Shown here piece by piece: positions 43,122 through 52,070 of a stretch of DNA of 64,000 nucleotides (positions are counted from its first letter, which is position 1; the number at the start of each line of letters is the position of its first letter). This stretch comes from Halostagnicola sp. A-GB9-2 (GTDB lineage: Archaea; Halobacteriota; Halobacteria; Halobacteriales; Natrialbaceae), in assembly GCF_030068615.1 (NCBI RefSeq), contig NZ_JASJOC010000016.1:1-64000 (forward strand). The letters are read 5' to 3'. The translations under genes were made by a program, and so were the position numbers. The notes under the pieces were generated by a model. It did no database searches and was not told where the DNA came from. It saw only the letters and a program-made list of their open reading frames with translations.

Positions 43122-44524
43122 ACGCGGACGACGATTCAACCGGATCTCCCGATTCGTTCCACCCGCTCGGAGACGAGTGGGAACGGGAACTCGAGGAACT
43201 TCTCGAGGAAAGCGACTACGATGCCGATCTCGGAATGGAGATGGCTCGGGACGCAATGGAGGTCACGAAGGGCGAGCTCTCCGAGGCCGAGTTTCACGAA
43301 CGGTATCACGACGACGTCATGGAGGAGTTCGGCCAGGACGATCGGCCGACCGAAGCGGCACTCGAGGAGCTGGAATCGGACGCGGGCCTCGACGGGAGCG
43401 TTTCCGAGGCGCTCGCGGCGTTCGGTGACGACGGTGCGGTCGACCGCCGGGAAGTGATGAAGAAAATGGGTGCAGGTGCCGCGTTCCTCGGACTCGGTGC
43501 CTGGGCGACGATGGACGAGACCGACCCGAGCGTTGACGCCGCCGCGGCTCAGGACGACGAAAGCGAGGATGGAACGCAGTGGGGGATGGTTCTTGACCTC
43601 GAGCGTTGCGACGGCTGTCTCTCTTGCGTGCAAGCCTGTGCGGACGAGAACCAGCTCGATTCCGGGGTTAACTGGATGTACGTCCTCGACTGGGAAGATC
43701 CGGACGAACAGCTTGACACCGGCCGACAGCGGCTCATTCGGCCGTGTCAGCACTGTACCGACGCCCCCTGTGAAAAGGTTTGTCCGACAACGGCACGGCA
43801 CACGCGGGCGAGCGACGGACTCGTTCTCACCGACTACGACATCTGCATCGGGTGTCGGTACTGTCAGGTCGCCTGTCCGTACGGCGTTAACTACTTTCAG
43901 TGGAACGAACCGGGTGTCTCGGCCGACGCGCTCGACGAGGACCACATCTACAGCGACCGAGGACGGCCGGTCGACAGTCGTGCGCCCCGCGGCGTGATGA
44001 GCAAGTGTACGTTCTGTCCGTCCCGTCAGGACGGAAACATGGGCGAAGAGATGGTCGGTAGCACGGCCTGCGAGGACGCTTGCCCACCGAACGCGATCCA
44101 GTTCGGCGACATGAACGACCCCGAAAGTGCGCCCCAGCAGTACCGCGAAGATCCGCCGCTACAACGGGCGAGGTCGATGGCGTCCGACGATGACGACGAA
44201 CTTCAGGAGGCTATCGATATTATTGACGGCGAGGAAGAACCGGCCGAAGACGCCGAGGATGGAATGACAGAAGCGGAGGCTCGAGCGATGATCGACGATC
44301 TCGGCGGGACGGCCGATTCGACGTTCAAGTTACTCGAGGAGATCGGTACGAACCCGAACATCGTCTACGTCGGCAACGAACCCGGTCCGAACGCAGAGCA
44401 GGTTGGTGGCCCCATCCAATACGACGAGTTGAGTTACGAGAACGTAGAAGAAGAGATGGTCCAACTGGCGGACGAGCGAAAGGACGTTACTGACGAAGGA
44501 ACGGTCGGTGAGTATCCGCTATGA
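43118..44524 (+). CDS. Four-cluster ferredoxin subunit (DmsB/NrfC/HybA-like)
   Basis: 468 aa. The electron-transfer core has four Cys groups: C164-x2-C167-x2-C170-x3-C174 (RCDGCLSCVQAC), CQHCTDAPCEKVCP, CIGCRYCQVACPYG, and CTFCPSRQ with a later CEDACPPNAIQFG, the pattern of four [4Fe-4S] clusters. Unusually, a Tat-like R110-R111-E-V-M-K-K-M with a hydrophobic stretch follows about 105 acidic residues. The last 120 residues are acidic. It is translationally coupled on both sides and passes electrons between NrfD/quinone and a partner. No catalytic molybdo-subunit gene is adjacent. Confidence 0.87.
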   Translation: MNADDDSTGSPDSFHPLGDEWERELEELLEESDYDADLGMEMARDAMEVTKGELSEAEFHERYHDDVMEEFGQDDRPTEAALEELESDAGLDGSVSEALAAFGDDGAVDRREVMKKMGAGAAFLGLGAWATMDETDPSVDAAAAQDDESEDGTQWGMVLDLERCDGCLSCVQACADENQLDSGVNWMYVLDWEDPDEQLDTGRQRLIRPCQHCTDAPCEKVCPTTARHTRASDGLVLTDYDICIGCRYCQVACPYGVNYFQWNEPGVSADALDEDHIYSDRGRPVDSRAPRGVMSKCTFCPSRQDGNMGEEMVGSTACEDACPPNAIQFGDMNDPESAPQQYREDPPLQRARSMASDDDDELQEAIDIIDGEEEPAEDAEDGMTEAEARAMIDDLGGTADSTFKLLEEIGTNPNIVYVGNEPGPNAEQVGGPIQYDELSYENVEEEMVQLADERKDVTDEGTVGEYPL

Positions 44525-45882
44525 GCACCGAGCGACCGAGCAAGGAGGATATTCTGCGTCCGATCCAGCGCACCTCGAGGGGGTATTACATTCTCCTGGG
44601 GATTGCTACCCTCGCCTTCGGACTCTTTCTCGTCGGCTGGATGTACCAGTTGTCCGAAGGGATGATCGTCACCGGACTCTCGGATTGGGGAAGCGGCGGC
44701 GGCGTCACTTGGGGCCTCTATATCGGCGCGTTCATCTGGTGGGTCGGAATCGCCCACGGCGGCATTATCCTCTCCGCGGCGGTGCGGTTACTGGGTATGG
44801 AACGATACATGCCGGTCGCTCGCCTCGCTGAACTACTGACGATCGCGGGACTCTCCGCGGCCGGCTTTTTCATCGTCGTACACCTGGGTCGGCCCGACCG
44901 AATGGTGACGAGCATTATCGGCCACTATCACATCACGGTCCACAGCTCGCCGCTGGTCTGGGACGTGACCGTCATCACGCTCTATCTGGTGTTGACGGCG
45001 ACGTATCTGGCGCTGACGCTTCGTTACGATATCACCCGCCTCCGCGATGATCTCCCGAATCACTTCGAACCGATTTACAAGGTCATGACGATCGGATACT
45101 CGGAAAAAGAAGACCTGATCGTCCAGCGGATGGTCTGGTGGCTGGCACTCGCGATCATTATTCTCGCGCCGTTGCTTCTTCACGGCGGTGTGATTCCGTG
45201 GCTGTTCGCACTGATCCCCTCGATGCCGGGCTGGTTCGGTGCCGTACAGGGCCCGCAGTTTCTCACTATCGCACTGACGTCGGCAATCAGCGGCGTCATC
45301 CTTCTCTCGTACGGATTCCGGTACTCCTACGACTGGCAACACATCATCGCCGACGACGTCTTCCGGGGACTCACCCTCTGGCTGGGTTTCTTCTCGCTTC
45401 TGTTCCTGTGGCTCCAGCTTCAACAGGTGGTTGGCGGGACCTACGCAGCACCACTCGATCAGAGCACGGTCGTCAGCGCGATGATCTCCGCCCCGATCTA
45501 CATCACCTCGATGACGCTCGTCTTTCTGGTTCTCGTGTACACGTTCGTTCAGGCGGTTCGTCCGTCACTCTTCTCGAAGAAGCGATCGGTCGTCGCGGCG
45601 GTCGCCGTCCTTACCGCGACCCTCCTCGAGAAGATACTGTTCGTCGTCGAGGGGCTGATGTATCCGACGTTTAGCATCTACGGCGCGGTTCCGGGAAGTT
45701 ACTGGCCGAGCTTGATCGAATTCGCGTCCATCACCGGGACGATCGGCATGGTGACGATGTTCTTCCTGTTGGTCTCGAAGGTCGTTCCGGTTGTCGAACT
45801 CCACGCCGTCGAGCATTTACAGGAGGATCACGGCCACGAACGCTCCGGCGACGGCGGTGCCGAAACTGAGGTGGAAGCATAA
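44521..45882 (+). CDS. nrfD: NrfD/PsrC-family quinone-interacting membrane subunit
   Basis: 453 aa with about 9-10 hydrophobic segments, overlapping the ferredoxin gene stop (ATGA). It has the family-typical WVGIAHGGIILSAAVRLLG near residues 78-96 and IVVHLGRPDR after the third segment. NrfD proteins form the membrane part of Act, Qrc, Psr and Nrf complexes and oxidise or reduce quinone. The downstream gene overlaps it by one base (TAATG). The polar C-terminus ends GHERSGDGGAETEVEA. Confidence 0.9.
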   Translation: MSTERPSKEDILRPIQRTSRGYYILLGIATLAFGLFLVGWMYQLSEGMIVTGLSDWGSGGGVTWGLYIGAFIWWVGIAHGGIILSAAVRLLGMERYMPVARLAELLTIAGLSAAGFFIVVHLGRPDRMVTSIIGHYHITVHSSPLVWDVTVITLYLVLTATYLALTLRYDITRLRDDLPNHFEPIYKVMTIGYSEKEDLIVQRMVWWLALAIIILAPLLLHGGVIPWLFALIPSMPGWFGAVQGPQFLTIALTSAISGVILLSYGFRYSYDWQHIIADDVFRGLTLWLGFFSLLFLWLQLQQVVGGTYAAPLDQSTVVSAMISAPIYITSMTLVFLVLVYTFVQAVRPSLFSKKRSVVAAVAVLTATLLEKILFVVEGLMYPTFSIYGAVPGSYWPSLIEFASITGTIGMVTMFFLLVSKVVPVVELHAVEHLQEDHGHERSGDGGAETEVEA

Positions 45883-46166
45883 TGTCAGCGACAATCGACC
45901 CAATCCTGTTAACGACCGCCGAAATAGTATTGACTCACGGATACGGCGGCGAGGTTCCCACAGCCGGCTATCCGGATACGGGAACCTGGCTGATCTTCGG
46001 CATCATCCTGATGCCCGTCTACGTGATGGTCGCTGCGTGGTTCCTCGGCGCGCCGCGAGACACGAAATCGGCGCTGATGGGTGTCGGCTACCTCGTCTCG
46101 ATTACGACCGGGCTCTGGCTATCGATGTTTATCGGGATGGAAATCGTCGGGCTGGTGTTCTACTAG
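45882..46166 (+). CDS. Small membrane subunit at the end of the NrfD operon
   Basis: 94 aa with two hydrophobic segments (about 35-54 and 66-92) separated by LGAPRDTKSALMG. The ATG overlaps the previous stop by one base (TAATG), so it is translated with the NrfD gene. It is probably a structural membrane subunit of the complex. No cofactor motif is visible. Confidence 0.8.
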   Translation: MSATIDPILLTTAEIVLTHGYGGEVPTAGYPDTGTWLIFGIILMPVYVMVAAWFLGAPRDTKSALMGVGYLVSITTGLWLSMFIGMEIVGLVFY

Positions 46167-46220
46167 CGAACGCTGGGCGTCCCGTTTGCAGGGACCTATC
46201 TTGGACTCGAGTCGAACCGT

Positions 46221-47138
46221 TCACGCCACGCGTTCGTACACCTCGAGCATTTGGGCGGCCGTTCGCTCCACGCTGATCTCGGTGGCCGCCTCACGCCCGT
46301 TCGAGCGTTCACCGCGCTCGAGTATTTCCCGTAGCCCCTCGACGAGTTCTCGGTCGTTTGTCCCGACCACGGACGGGTTCACTCCCTCGAGTTGCTCGGG
46401 CACGTCGCCGACGTCGACGGAAACGACGGGAACGTTGCAGGCCATCGCTTCTTTGACGGAGTTCGGCGACCCCTCGCTTTTCGAGGTCAACAGAAGCGCG
46501 TCCGCGGCGTTCATGTAGTTTACCACCTCGTCGTGATCGAGACCGTGGACCGTCCGCAACCGCACCGGCTCCTCGAGCAAGCCGTCGATGGTCCTGACGA
46601 TTCGCTCGGCCCGGGGGTAATCTTTGACCTCGCGGTCGGGCGAGTACGGAAAGAGTACGTCGTATCCGACTTCGTCCCACTCGACAGTCTCGCGGGCCTG
46701 TTCCTGTGGAATCGGGTAGAACTGCTCGAGATTGACGCCGTCGGGGATCACGGTGCACTCTCGTCCGAGCGTTCGCCGCATCTCCTCGGACATCACCACC
46801 ACTTCGTCGCACAACGGTGCGCAAACCCGGCTGACCGGCTCCCCCGGACCGAAGATATCCGTGCCCCACAGGGAGAGCACGGTCGGTTGGTGGAACTGCG
46901 CGACCGCCATCGGCGCGGTGAGACCGTAGTGGGCGTGAATCAGATCGTAGCCGTTCGTCGACTCCCGAAACACCGTTGGAAAGAACTTGAAATACTCGAG
47001 GATACTCCGTGATTGTGCGGGTCCCGTTTCTCCGCCGACAGATTGGATCGTAAACGAGACACCGAGGCGCTCGAGCGCGGCGATCTGCTGGTTCATAAAC
47101 GGCGCGTCCTCGTTGGTCGTCAGAATCAGGACGTGCAT
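46221..47138 (-). CDS. Glycosyltransferase, GT4-like (GT-B fold)
   Basis: 305 aa. N-terminal acceptor domain with IHAHYGLTAPMAVAQF and LSLWGTDIFGPG. The C-terminal donor domain has the E-x7-E-like SKSEGSPNSVKEAMACNVPVVS. It is short for the family (usually about 370), but both domains are present. It uses a nucleotide sugar to extend the surface glycan, and the sugar is unknown. It lies back-to-back with the NrfD operon and begins the second glycan stretch. Confidence 0.87.
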   Translation of the reverse strand: MHVLILTTNEDAPFMNQQIAALERLGVSFTIQSVGGETGPAQSRSILEYFKFFPTVFRESTNGYDLIHAHYGLTAPMAVAQFHQPTVLSLWGTDIFGPGEPVSRVCAPLCDEVVVMSEEMRRTLGRECTVIPDGVNLEQFYPIPQEQARETVEWDEVGYDVLFPYSPDREVKDYPRAERIVRTIDGLLEEPVRLRTVHGLDHDEVVNYMNAADALLLTSKSEGSPNSVKEAMACNVPVVSVDVGDVPEQLEGVNPSVVGTNDRELVEGLREILERGERSNGREAATEISVERTAAQMLEVYERVA

Positions 47139-47472
47139 TCAGGTGCTGAACTAGGGGATTTTACGGGGCTTTGTTAAGCATTGCATTCAGTTCAGGTTGC
47201 GTTTCGAGCGATAGAGTCTTCTGTGGCGAATTGTTGTATTCCGCCACTGCTGGCCGAGATCAGGGCTTACAGTGGTAAAACTCTCATCTACTGGAGATTA
47301 TACGAGACCGTTGCCGAATTCGAAGCCGGACGGACGTGGCCTTTGAGAGACCGCGGAACTCTCCGACGGCATACTGTTTTTTGAGAAGTTGAACCGACCA
47401 TATAATAGTATGGATCCCCTAACAGCGGAACGCTTATTCGGTCCTTTCAGGTAGTGGCGGTTGTTCACCTGT

Positions 47473-47607
47473 ATGTGTCTCTCTGAACTCATCTCTGGGT
47501 TGTTCACCGGCCCCGAGCCCGATTCAGTAGATCATCCAAAGCAGACTGCAGAGAGCGGGGGACCGATATTCGTTCACGAGTGTCGCACATGTGGGACGAT
47601 AGAGTAA
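47473..47607 (+). CDS. Tiny CxxC protein, possibly truncated
   Basis: A 44-aa frame that begins MCLSELISGLFTGPEP and ends FVHECRTCGTIE with C38-x2-C41-G. Haloarchaea have many zinc-ribbon-like small proteins with CxxCG knuckles. Here the second knuckle expected further on is missing, so it would form only half of a site or bind metal as a dimer. The frame is GC3-rich only in part. It could be real, or a decayed gene. Confidence 0.4.
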   Translation: MCLSELISGLFTGPEPDSVDHPKQTAESGGPIFVHECRTCGTIE

Positions 47608-47646
47608 CTCGAACTCGAATTGTCCGCTCTCATCAGCACCCCCTCA

Positions 47647-47679
47647 GTTACGGCAGTAAATTATACTGCCGGCTGTAAC
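47647..47679. repeat. Hairpin copy of the dispersed TATACTRCCRGCTGT motif
   Basis: GTTAC-GGCAGTA (47647-47658) pairs with TACTGCC (47664-47670) and GTAAC (47675-47679) with a four-base bulge. The segment 47662-47676 (TATACTGCCGGCTGT) matches the left arm of the MITE-like element at 25892 at 14 of 15 positions. Confidence 0.5.
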
Positions 47680-47861
47680 CTGTTCTTGCGGTTACACCGT
47701 GCTCTCCGTATCGTCATCTCGCTACCCGATTTCTGCCAAGACGGTATTCATCCGTTCGATAGGCCGACCCGTTCGAGTTAGGCACGGTACAGCCACCTAT
47801 AATGACTCCATTACTATCGTATCAGATCTGGTGATAGTGAACACGTAATGAGTGAGACGCC

Positions 47862-49181
47862 ATGAAGACAACGTCGCTGACCGTCGTCGCAATCGCGTTC
47901 CTGCTGGTGATCGGTGGAATCGCCGGCGTCGCACAGCCGTCCGGTGCAAATACCGATACGACGAGTCCGCCACCGGCGGATAGCTACGTCGTCGAGCAGG
48001 GAGATCTCTGTCAGCCGATCGAACCGGTCTCGACCAGCGGTACCGTCGAGTCGTTCTACGACTATCGGAACCACGAAACCCACCCCGAGGATGTCGATCG
48101 AAATTACAGCTCCTACGGGACCTCACACCTCCAAGAAGACAATACGAGCATCCTCTTTCTCCACGAGGGAACCGACGGGATGAGTCTCGTTATGGTTCAC
48201 GATCGGATCGACGGTGAAACCGAGGGCGGGGTCGCGACGTTCGATATCGTCGGCCTGCCGACCGAGGCGGAGTGGGTCGTCCAGGACGACCTCTACGACG
48301 GTGAATCGAACATGGTCGAGTGGGGAAGCGGCGATAACTGGGCCTCCGCGTCCTGGATCTGGGAAGAAGCCAGAACCGACGGCGGTGCGATTCGCGGCGG
48401 ACTCAACGACGAGTTCGCTGTGACGATTCATCCTGCCTTCAACGAGGACGCGGAGTTTTACGATGACGATGACCTGTACGATCCGGAGTTCTTCGGGGAC
48501 GGTGAAATAGAGGATTGGGAGGTCCTCTCCGGGGACTCGGAGGACCCGGACCGTACGACGCTTTCGTCGCTCGAGGAGCCAGTCACACTCCGTACGGGGA
48601 CGTGTGACGACCCATCGGTTACGTACACTCAAACTGACGACGGTGTCGCCGTCGACTTCAACGGCACGACGACCGACGACCGGATCTCGCTCGAACCGTC
48701 GGCTGGAACGACCGATGGCGTCACGTTCGAAGGGATCGAAATACACGAAATCGGTGATACCGATTCGATCACCTTCGAAAATCGACAGCCTGCAGATCTG
48801 CCGGAGTCCCCCGCAGATGTCGAGTCGCTATCGCACTTGACGACGACGGGAGACGCGGTTCAGGATCTCTCCGCAACCGTGACGTTCAGCGTCGAGGCGG
48901 AGACTCTCGAGGATTTCGGCATCGATCCCGAGCACGTAGCGCTCTACGAAGCGGATGGTGATGACTGGGCCGAGTCTACCACGACGGTGAGTGACGACTC
49001 ATCGACGGCGTATCAGTTCACCGCGGAGGTCTCCTCGCTCGAGGGTCTGACCGTTGCACAACAACAGGACGTTCCTGAATCTGAATCCGAGTCTTCGATA
49101 CCCGGCTTCGAAGCGGGAGCGGCTATCGCGGCGATCATGCTGTTGGCCGTCCTGTGGGCGATCAGGACCCGGAACCGGTAA
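47862..49181 (+). CDS. PGF-CTERM-type surface protein with a PGF-pre-PGF-like domain
   Basis: 439 aa. A Sec signal peptide is present (MKTTSLTVVAIAFLLVIGG, cleaved near PSGANT). The mature part is very acidic. It contains TFENRQPADLPESPADVESL, and LSATVTFSVEAETLEDFGID matches the PGF-pre-PGF domain type. The C-terminus has IPGFEAGAAIAAIMLLAVLW and IRTRNR, the tripartite PGF-CTERM signal (PGF, hydrophobic stretch, basic end). In haloarchaea such ends are processed by ArtA and lipid-anchored. It is thus a cell-surface protein beside glycosylation genes. The function of residues 40-300 is unknown. Confidence 0.8.
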   Translation: MKTTSLTVVAIAFLLVIGGIAGVAQPSGANTDTTSPPPADSYVVEQGDLCQPIEPVSTSGTVESFYDYRNHETHPEDVDRNYSSYGTSHLQEDNTSILFLHEGTDGMSLVMVHDRIDGETEGGVATFDIVGLPTEAEWVVQDDLYDGESNMVEWGSGDNWASASWIWEEARTDGGAIRGGLNDEFAVTIHPAFNEDAEFYDDDDLYDPEFFGDGEIEDWEVLSGDSEDPDRTTLSSLEEPVTLRTGTCDDPSVTYTQTDDGVAVDFNGTTTDDRISLEPSAGTTDGVTFEGIEIHEIGDTDSITFENRQPADLPESPADVESLSHLTTTGDAVQDLSATVTFSVEAETLEDFGIDPEHVALYEADGDDWAESTTTVSDDSSTAYQFTAEVSSLEGLTVAQQQDVPESESESSIPGFEAGAAIAAIMLLAVLWAIRTRNR

Positions 49182-49274
49182 CGGGCGACCGAAACGGAAC
49201 AGTCGCCCCCTGCTTCGAGGGAGGACCGAGTAGTGATCGTATACTAATGTGTGTATGTTCGGAAATCGTGGTAG

Positions 49275-50561
49275 ATGAAGACGCAAGGCTCTCCCGAACC
49301 AGACGGACGCATCGAGATGGCGAGACGGATTCACGAGTTCGACCGGTACTTTTCAGTTCTCGATTCGACCCTCGAATATGCGCGTCGGCGCGAGTATACC
49401 GGGCCTGATTACGGCGACGGAATGAGTAGCCAACTTCTTCAGGCGCTGCCAGTAGAGAACAGGGTTCTCAATCTGGTCGTTCAGGAAGTCATCAAGCGCG
49501 CCCCGATCGATGTCAGGCCCCAGTTGCGCGTCGAACACCGACGAAATTACAAGGGGGCGGCGCTGTTTACGATGGCTAATCTCAATTACAGCGAACTCGC
49601 GAGCCGGCACGGCGAGGGAGGGGCGCTCGGATTTGATCCGATCGCCGAAGCAAATCAGCTCGCCGAGTGGCTCCTCGAGGAGCGGGTGACCGGCTACAGC
49701 GGATTCTGTGGCGGCCACCGTCACGAGATCCAGCATCTGCACTCGAAAGGGGTCCCCAGCGACCCCGATATCGTCTCGACAGCGTACGCGGTCAAGGCGC
49801 TCTTGCGCGCCGCAGAACTGGACGAGGAGTACGCCAAAGTCGCACGAACGGCGACATCGTTCCTGGTCGAGGATTTGAACTATCGGGAGGTACCCGAGGG
49901 TGCGAAGATCGACTATCACATGAACCATCCCGAGGATTCTTACACCATCAACGCGGCCGCCCTCGGTGCCGGAATGCTCGTCGACCTCTACGAGTACTTC
50001 GGCGACGAGGAGCTGCGGGAGCGAGCGACGAAAATCCTCGATCATGTCGCGGCCGTCCAGACCGAGAGAGGCGGGTGGCCGTATCGGCTTCCAGCATCCG
50101 CGTCGCACCTCTCGATGGACAGCCACCACAACGGATTCGTGATCGAATCGTTCCAGCGCTATCGTGCTGTGGTCGACGAGGACCGATACGCGGAGACGAT
50201 CACCGACGCCCTCGAGTTCTACCGGACGGAACTGTTCGAACTAGATGGGACGCCGAACTTCGACGAGAAGAACGCCTATCCACGCGATATCCACGCTAGC
50301 ACGCAGGGAATGTTGGTTTTCACGCGCGAAGGTGATCTGGAGTTCGCCGACCGGATCCTCCGGTGGGTGCTTGCAAATATGCAAGTCGAGGAGGGACAGT
50401 TCTACTTCCGAAAGCACCGCCATCACACGAAGCAGGTGACACTGATGCGGTGGTGTCAGGGGTGGATGTCGTATGCGCTGTCCGAGTTCTTGGTGGCGAG
50501 TCAGGACCGTCCGCTGCTGGAATCGGAAACTGAGCGCGACCGGACGCCGTTACAATCGTGA
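49275..50561 (+). CDS. Alpha/alpha-toroid protein (AglQ-like or glycosidase-like), surface-glycan associated
   Basis: 428 aa, mainly amphipathic helices in repeated pairs (IVSTAYAVKALLRAAELDEE, TINAAALGAGMLVDLYEYFG). It also has Gly/Trp-rich loops (ERGGWPYRLP, GFCGGHRHEIQHLH). This is the pattern of six-hairpin/alpha-toroid folds found in glycosidases, lyases and terpene cyclases. There is no signal peptide. Haloarchaeal proteins of this type are sometimes annotated as AglQ or, misleadingly, as ABC transporter permeases. The stop overlaps the next GTG start (GTGA), so it is coupled to the glycosyltransferase below. Catalytic residues cannot be fixed. Confidence 0.72.
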   Translation: MKTQGSPEPDGRIEMARRIHEFDRYFSVLDSTLEYARRREYTGPDYGDGMSSQLLQALPVENRVLNLVVQEVIKRAPIDVRPQLRVEHRRNYKGAALFTMANLNYSELASRHGEGGALGFDPIAEANQLAEWLLEERVTGYSGFCGGHRHEIQHLHSKGVPSDPDIVSTAYAVKALLRAAELDEEYAKVARTATSFLVEDLNYREVPEGAKIDYHMNHPEDSYTINAAALGAGMLVDLYEYFGDEELRERATKILDHVAAVQTERGGWPYRLPASASHLSMDSHHNGFVIESFQRYRAVVDEDRYAETITDALEFYRTELFELDGTPNFDEKNAYPRDIHASTQGMLVFTREGDLEFADRILRWVLANMQVEEGQFYFRKHRHHTKQVTLMRWCQGWMSYALSEFLVASQDRPLLESETERDRTPLQS

Positions 50562-51754
50562 GCCGACCATCAACACGAAGTACATCGACGGAACCGTCGG
50601 GTAGTCACGACTCACCGTCGGTCGGGGAGGCCCCTCGAGACGGGGAGTCAGCGAACCGGAACCAGCGTCAACGGACGACGAGAGGAAGTGAGACAACCCC
50701 GGACGATACGCGCGTTCTCGTCATAACGGGATTGTCCCACAAAAACGAGTGTCACTACGGTCCGCTCGTAAATGTTGCCGGCGAGACGACGCTCGTTTGT
50801 CTCGATCCGACCTACGACATAGACGACGCGAACTACGTTCGAGTTCCGGGAGTCGGCCCTCGAATCCTTCGAATCGCGCTCTTGTTTGTTATCGCCCTGT
50901 ACGAGGGGCACAGGAACGACTACGACGCGGTTGCATCGATCTCTCTCGTTCCGTACGGAATCTACGCTCTCGCGCTGAAAGCGCTCTACGGGTATCCGGC
51001 TCACCTGGGAATTATCGGCATCGATCTCGACTACCACGCCCGCCAGTGGTACGGTGCAGGTCCCCGGTGGGCGTTCAGACGGTTCGATGCGGTCTCCGTT
51101 CCCGGCCCCTCTCACGCCGAGGCGCTTTCCCGCACCGGCGTTTCGGATGATCGAATTGAGATTCTCACGAACGCTATCGATACCGAAACCTACCGACCGG
51201 TCGAAGATGGTGCGGATGCTGATTGCGAATTTGTTTGGGTGGGCCGGTTCAGCGAGGAGAAGGATCCGGTTCGGTTCGTCCGGGCGCTTGCGGAGCTCGA
51301 CGCACCCGGACGAGAGTTTCAGGCGGTCATGGTCGGTGACGGACCGCTTCGATCGGCCGTCGCCGCCGAGATTCGTGCAAACGACCTGGAAAATCGCGTC
51401 GACCTCACCGGCTGGGTCGACGATCCAGTTGCGTATTATCGACGCTCGGAGGTGTTCGTGCTCACCTCGAGTCGTGATGCGTTGCCGCTGGTGATGATCG
51501 AAGCGATGGCGACCGGTCTCGCTCCCGTGGTCCCATCGGTCGGTTCGATTCCGGATATCGTCACCGACGGACATAACGGCATCGTCGTTTCCAACCGGGA
51601 TCCGACTACCTTCGCCGAGGCGATGAAGCGCTGTCTGGATGATTCCGCCTATCGGTGCACGATTGGGGCGAACGCGACGTCGATCAGACTGTCGTTTTCG
51701 TTGAGTCAGGCGAGCGATGACTGGTGTCGGATCCTTTCGACGCTCGAGGAGTGA
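50558..51754 (+). CDS. Glycosyltransferase, GT4 family
   Basis: 398 aa with a GTG start overlapping the previous stop. The first 45 residues are Ser/Thr/Arg-rich and disordered. FVWVGRFSEEKDPVRFVRAL, VMVGDGPLRSAVAAEI, VDLTGWVDDPVAYYRRSEVF and the E-x7-E-like SRDALPLVMIEAMATGLAPV mark a GT-B family 4 enzyme. A perfect 7-bp hairpin (51847-51864) lies 93 bases after the stop. Confidence 0.9.
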   Translation: MSRPSTRSTSTEPSGSHDSPSVGEAPRDGESANRNQRQRTTRGSETTPDDTRVLVITGLSHKNECHYGPLVNVAGETTLVCLDPTYDIDDANYVRVPGVGPRILRIALLFVIALYEGHRNDYDAVASISLVPYGIYALALKALYGYPAHLGIIGIDLDYHARQWYGAGPRWAFRRFDAVSVPGPSHAEALSRTGVSDDRIEILTNAIDTETYRPVEDGADADCEFVWVGRFSEEKDPVRFVRALAELDAPGREFQAVMVGDGPLRSAVAAEIRANDLENRVDLTGWVDDPVAYYRRSEVFVLTSSRDALPLVMIEAMATGLAPVVPSVGSIPDIVTDGHNGIVVSNRDPTTFAEAMKRCLDDSAYRCTIGANATSIRLSFSLSQASDDWCRILSTLEE

Positions 51755-52070
51755 GATAACTATCGTGCCGGTTTCGAACGGATTGCCGGTCGCTTCCAAC
51801 TCGGTTTGACCGCTCTCTCGGACTACAGGCGGAACAGGTCGAGTGTCTCGGGGCTTTCCCCGAGGTACTTCACCGGTCTTGTTCCGGTTCGGTACCGACC
51901 CTCCCGTGTAGATCAACCGGTACAAGGCGTATAAATCGTCTATGTCTCCAAGACACTCAGGATATCGTTATATTTCCTTCCGGACAATACTGCTAACCCG
52001 ACTTTCCTCGGTCGTTACTTGACGGTAACAACACGATAACAAAACGGATACTCATTGTCTGAAGAACCCC
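51755..52070. other. Intergenic region with a hairpin
   Basis: 316 bases without a gene. CTCGGGG (51847-51853) and CCCCGAG (51858-51864) form a perfect 7-bp stem with loop CTTT, without a T-run. GCGTATAAATCG near 51927-51938 is TATA-like, but it lies about 135 nt before the next ATG. Confidence 0.5.

Larger units (their letters stand above)
47139..47861. other. Long intergenic region
   Basis: About 720 bases with one candidate tiny gene (47473-47607) and one hairpin repeat (47647-47679), both listed separately. The frames of 60-70 codons near 47181 and 47298 lack start context. The region just before 47862 has ATAGTGAACACG but no clear TATA box. Confidence 0.45.
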
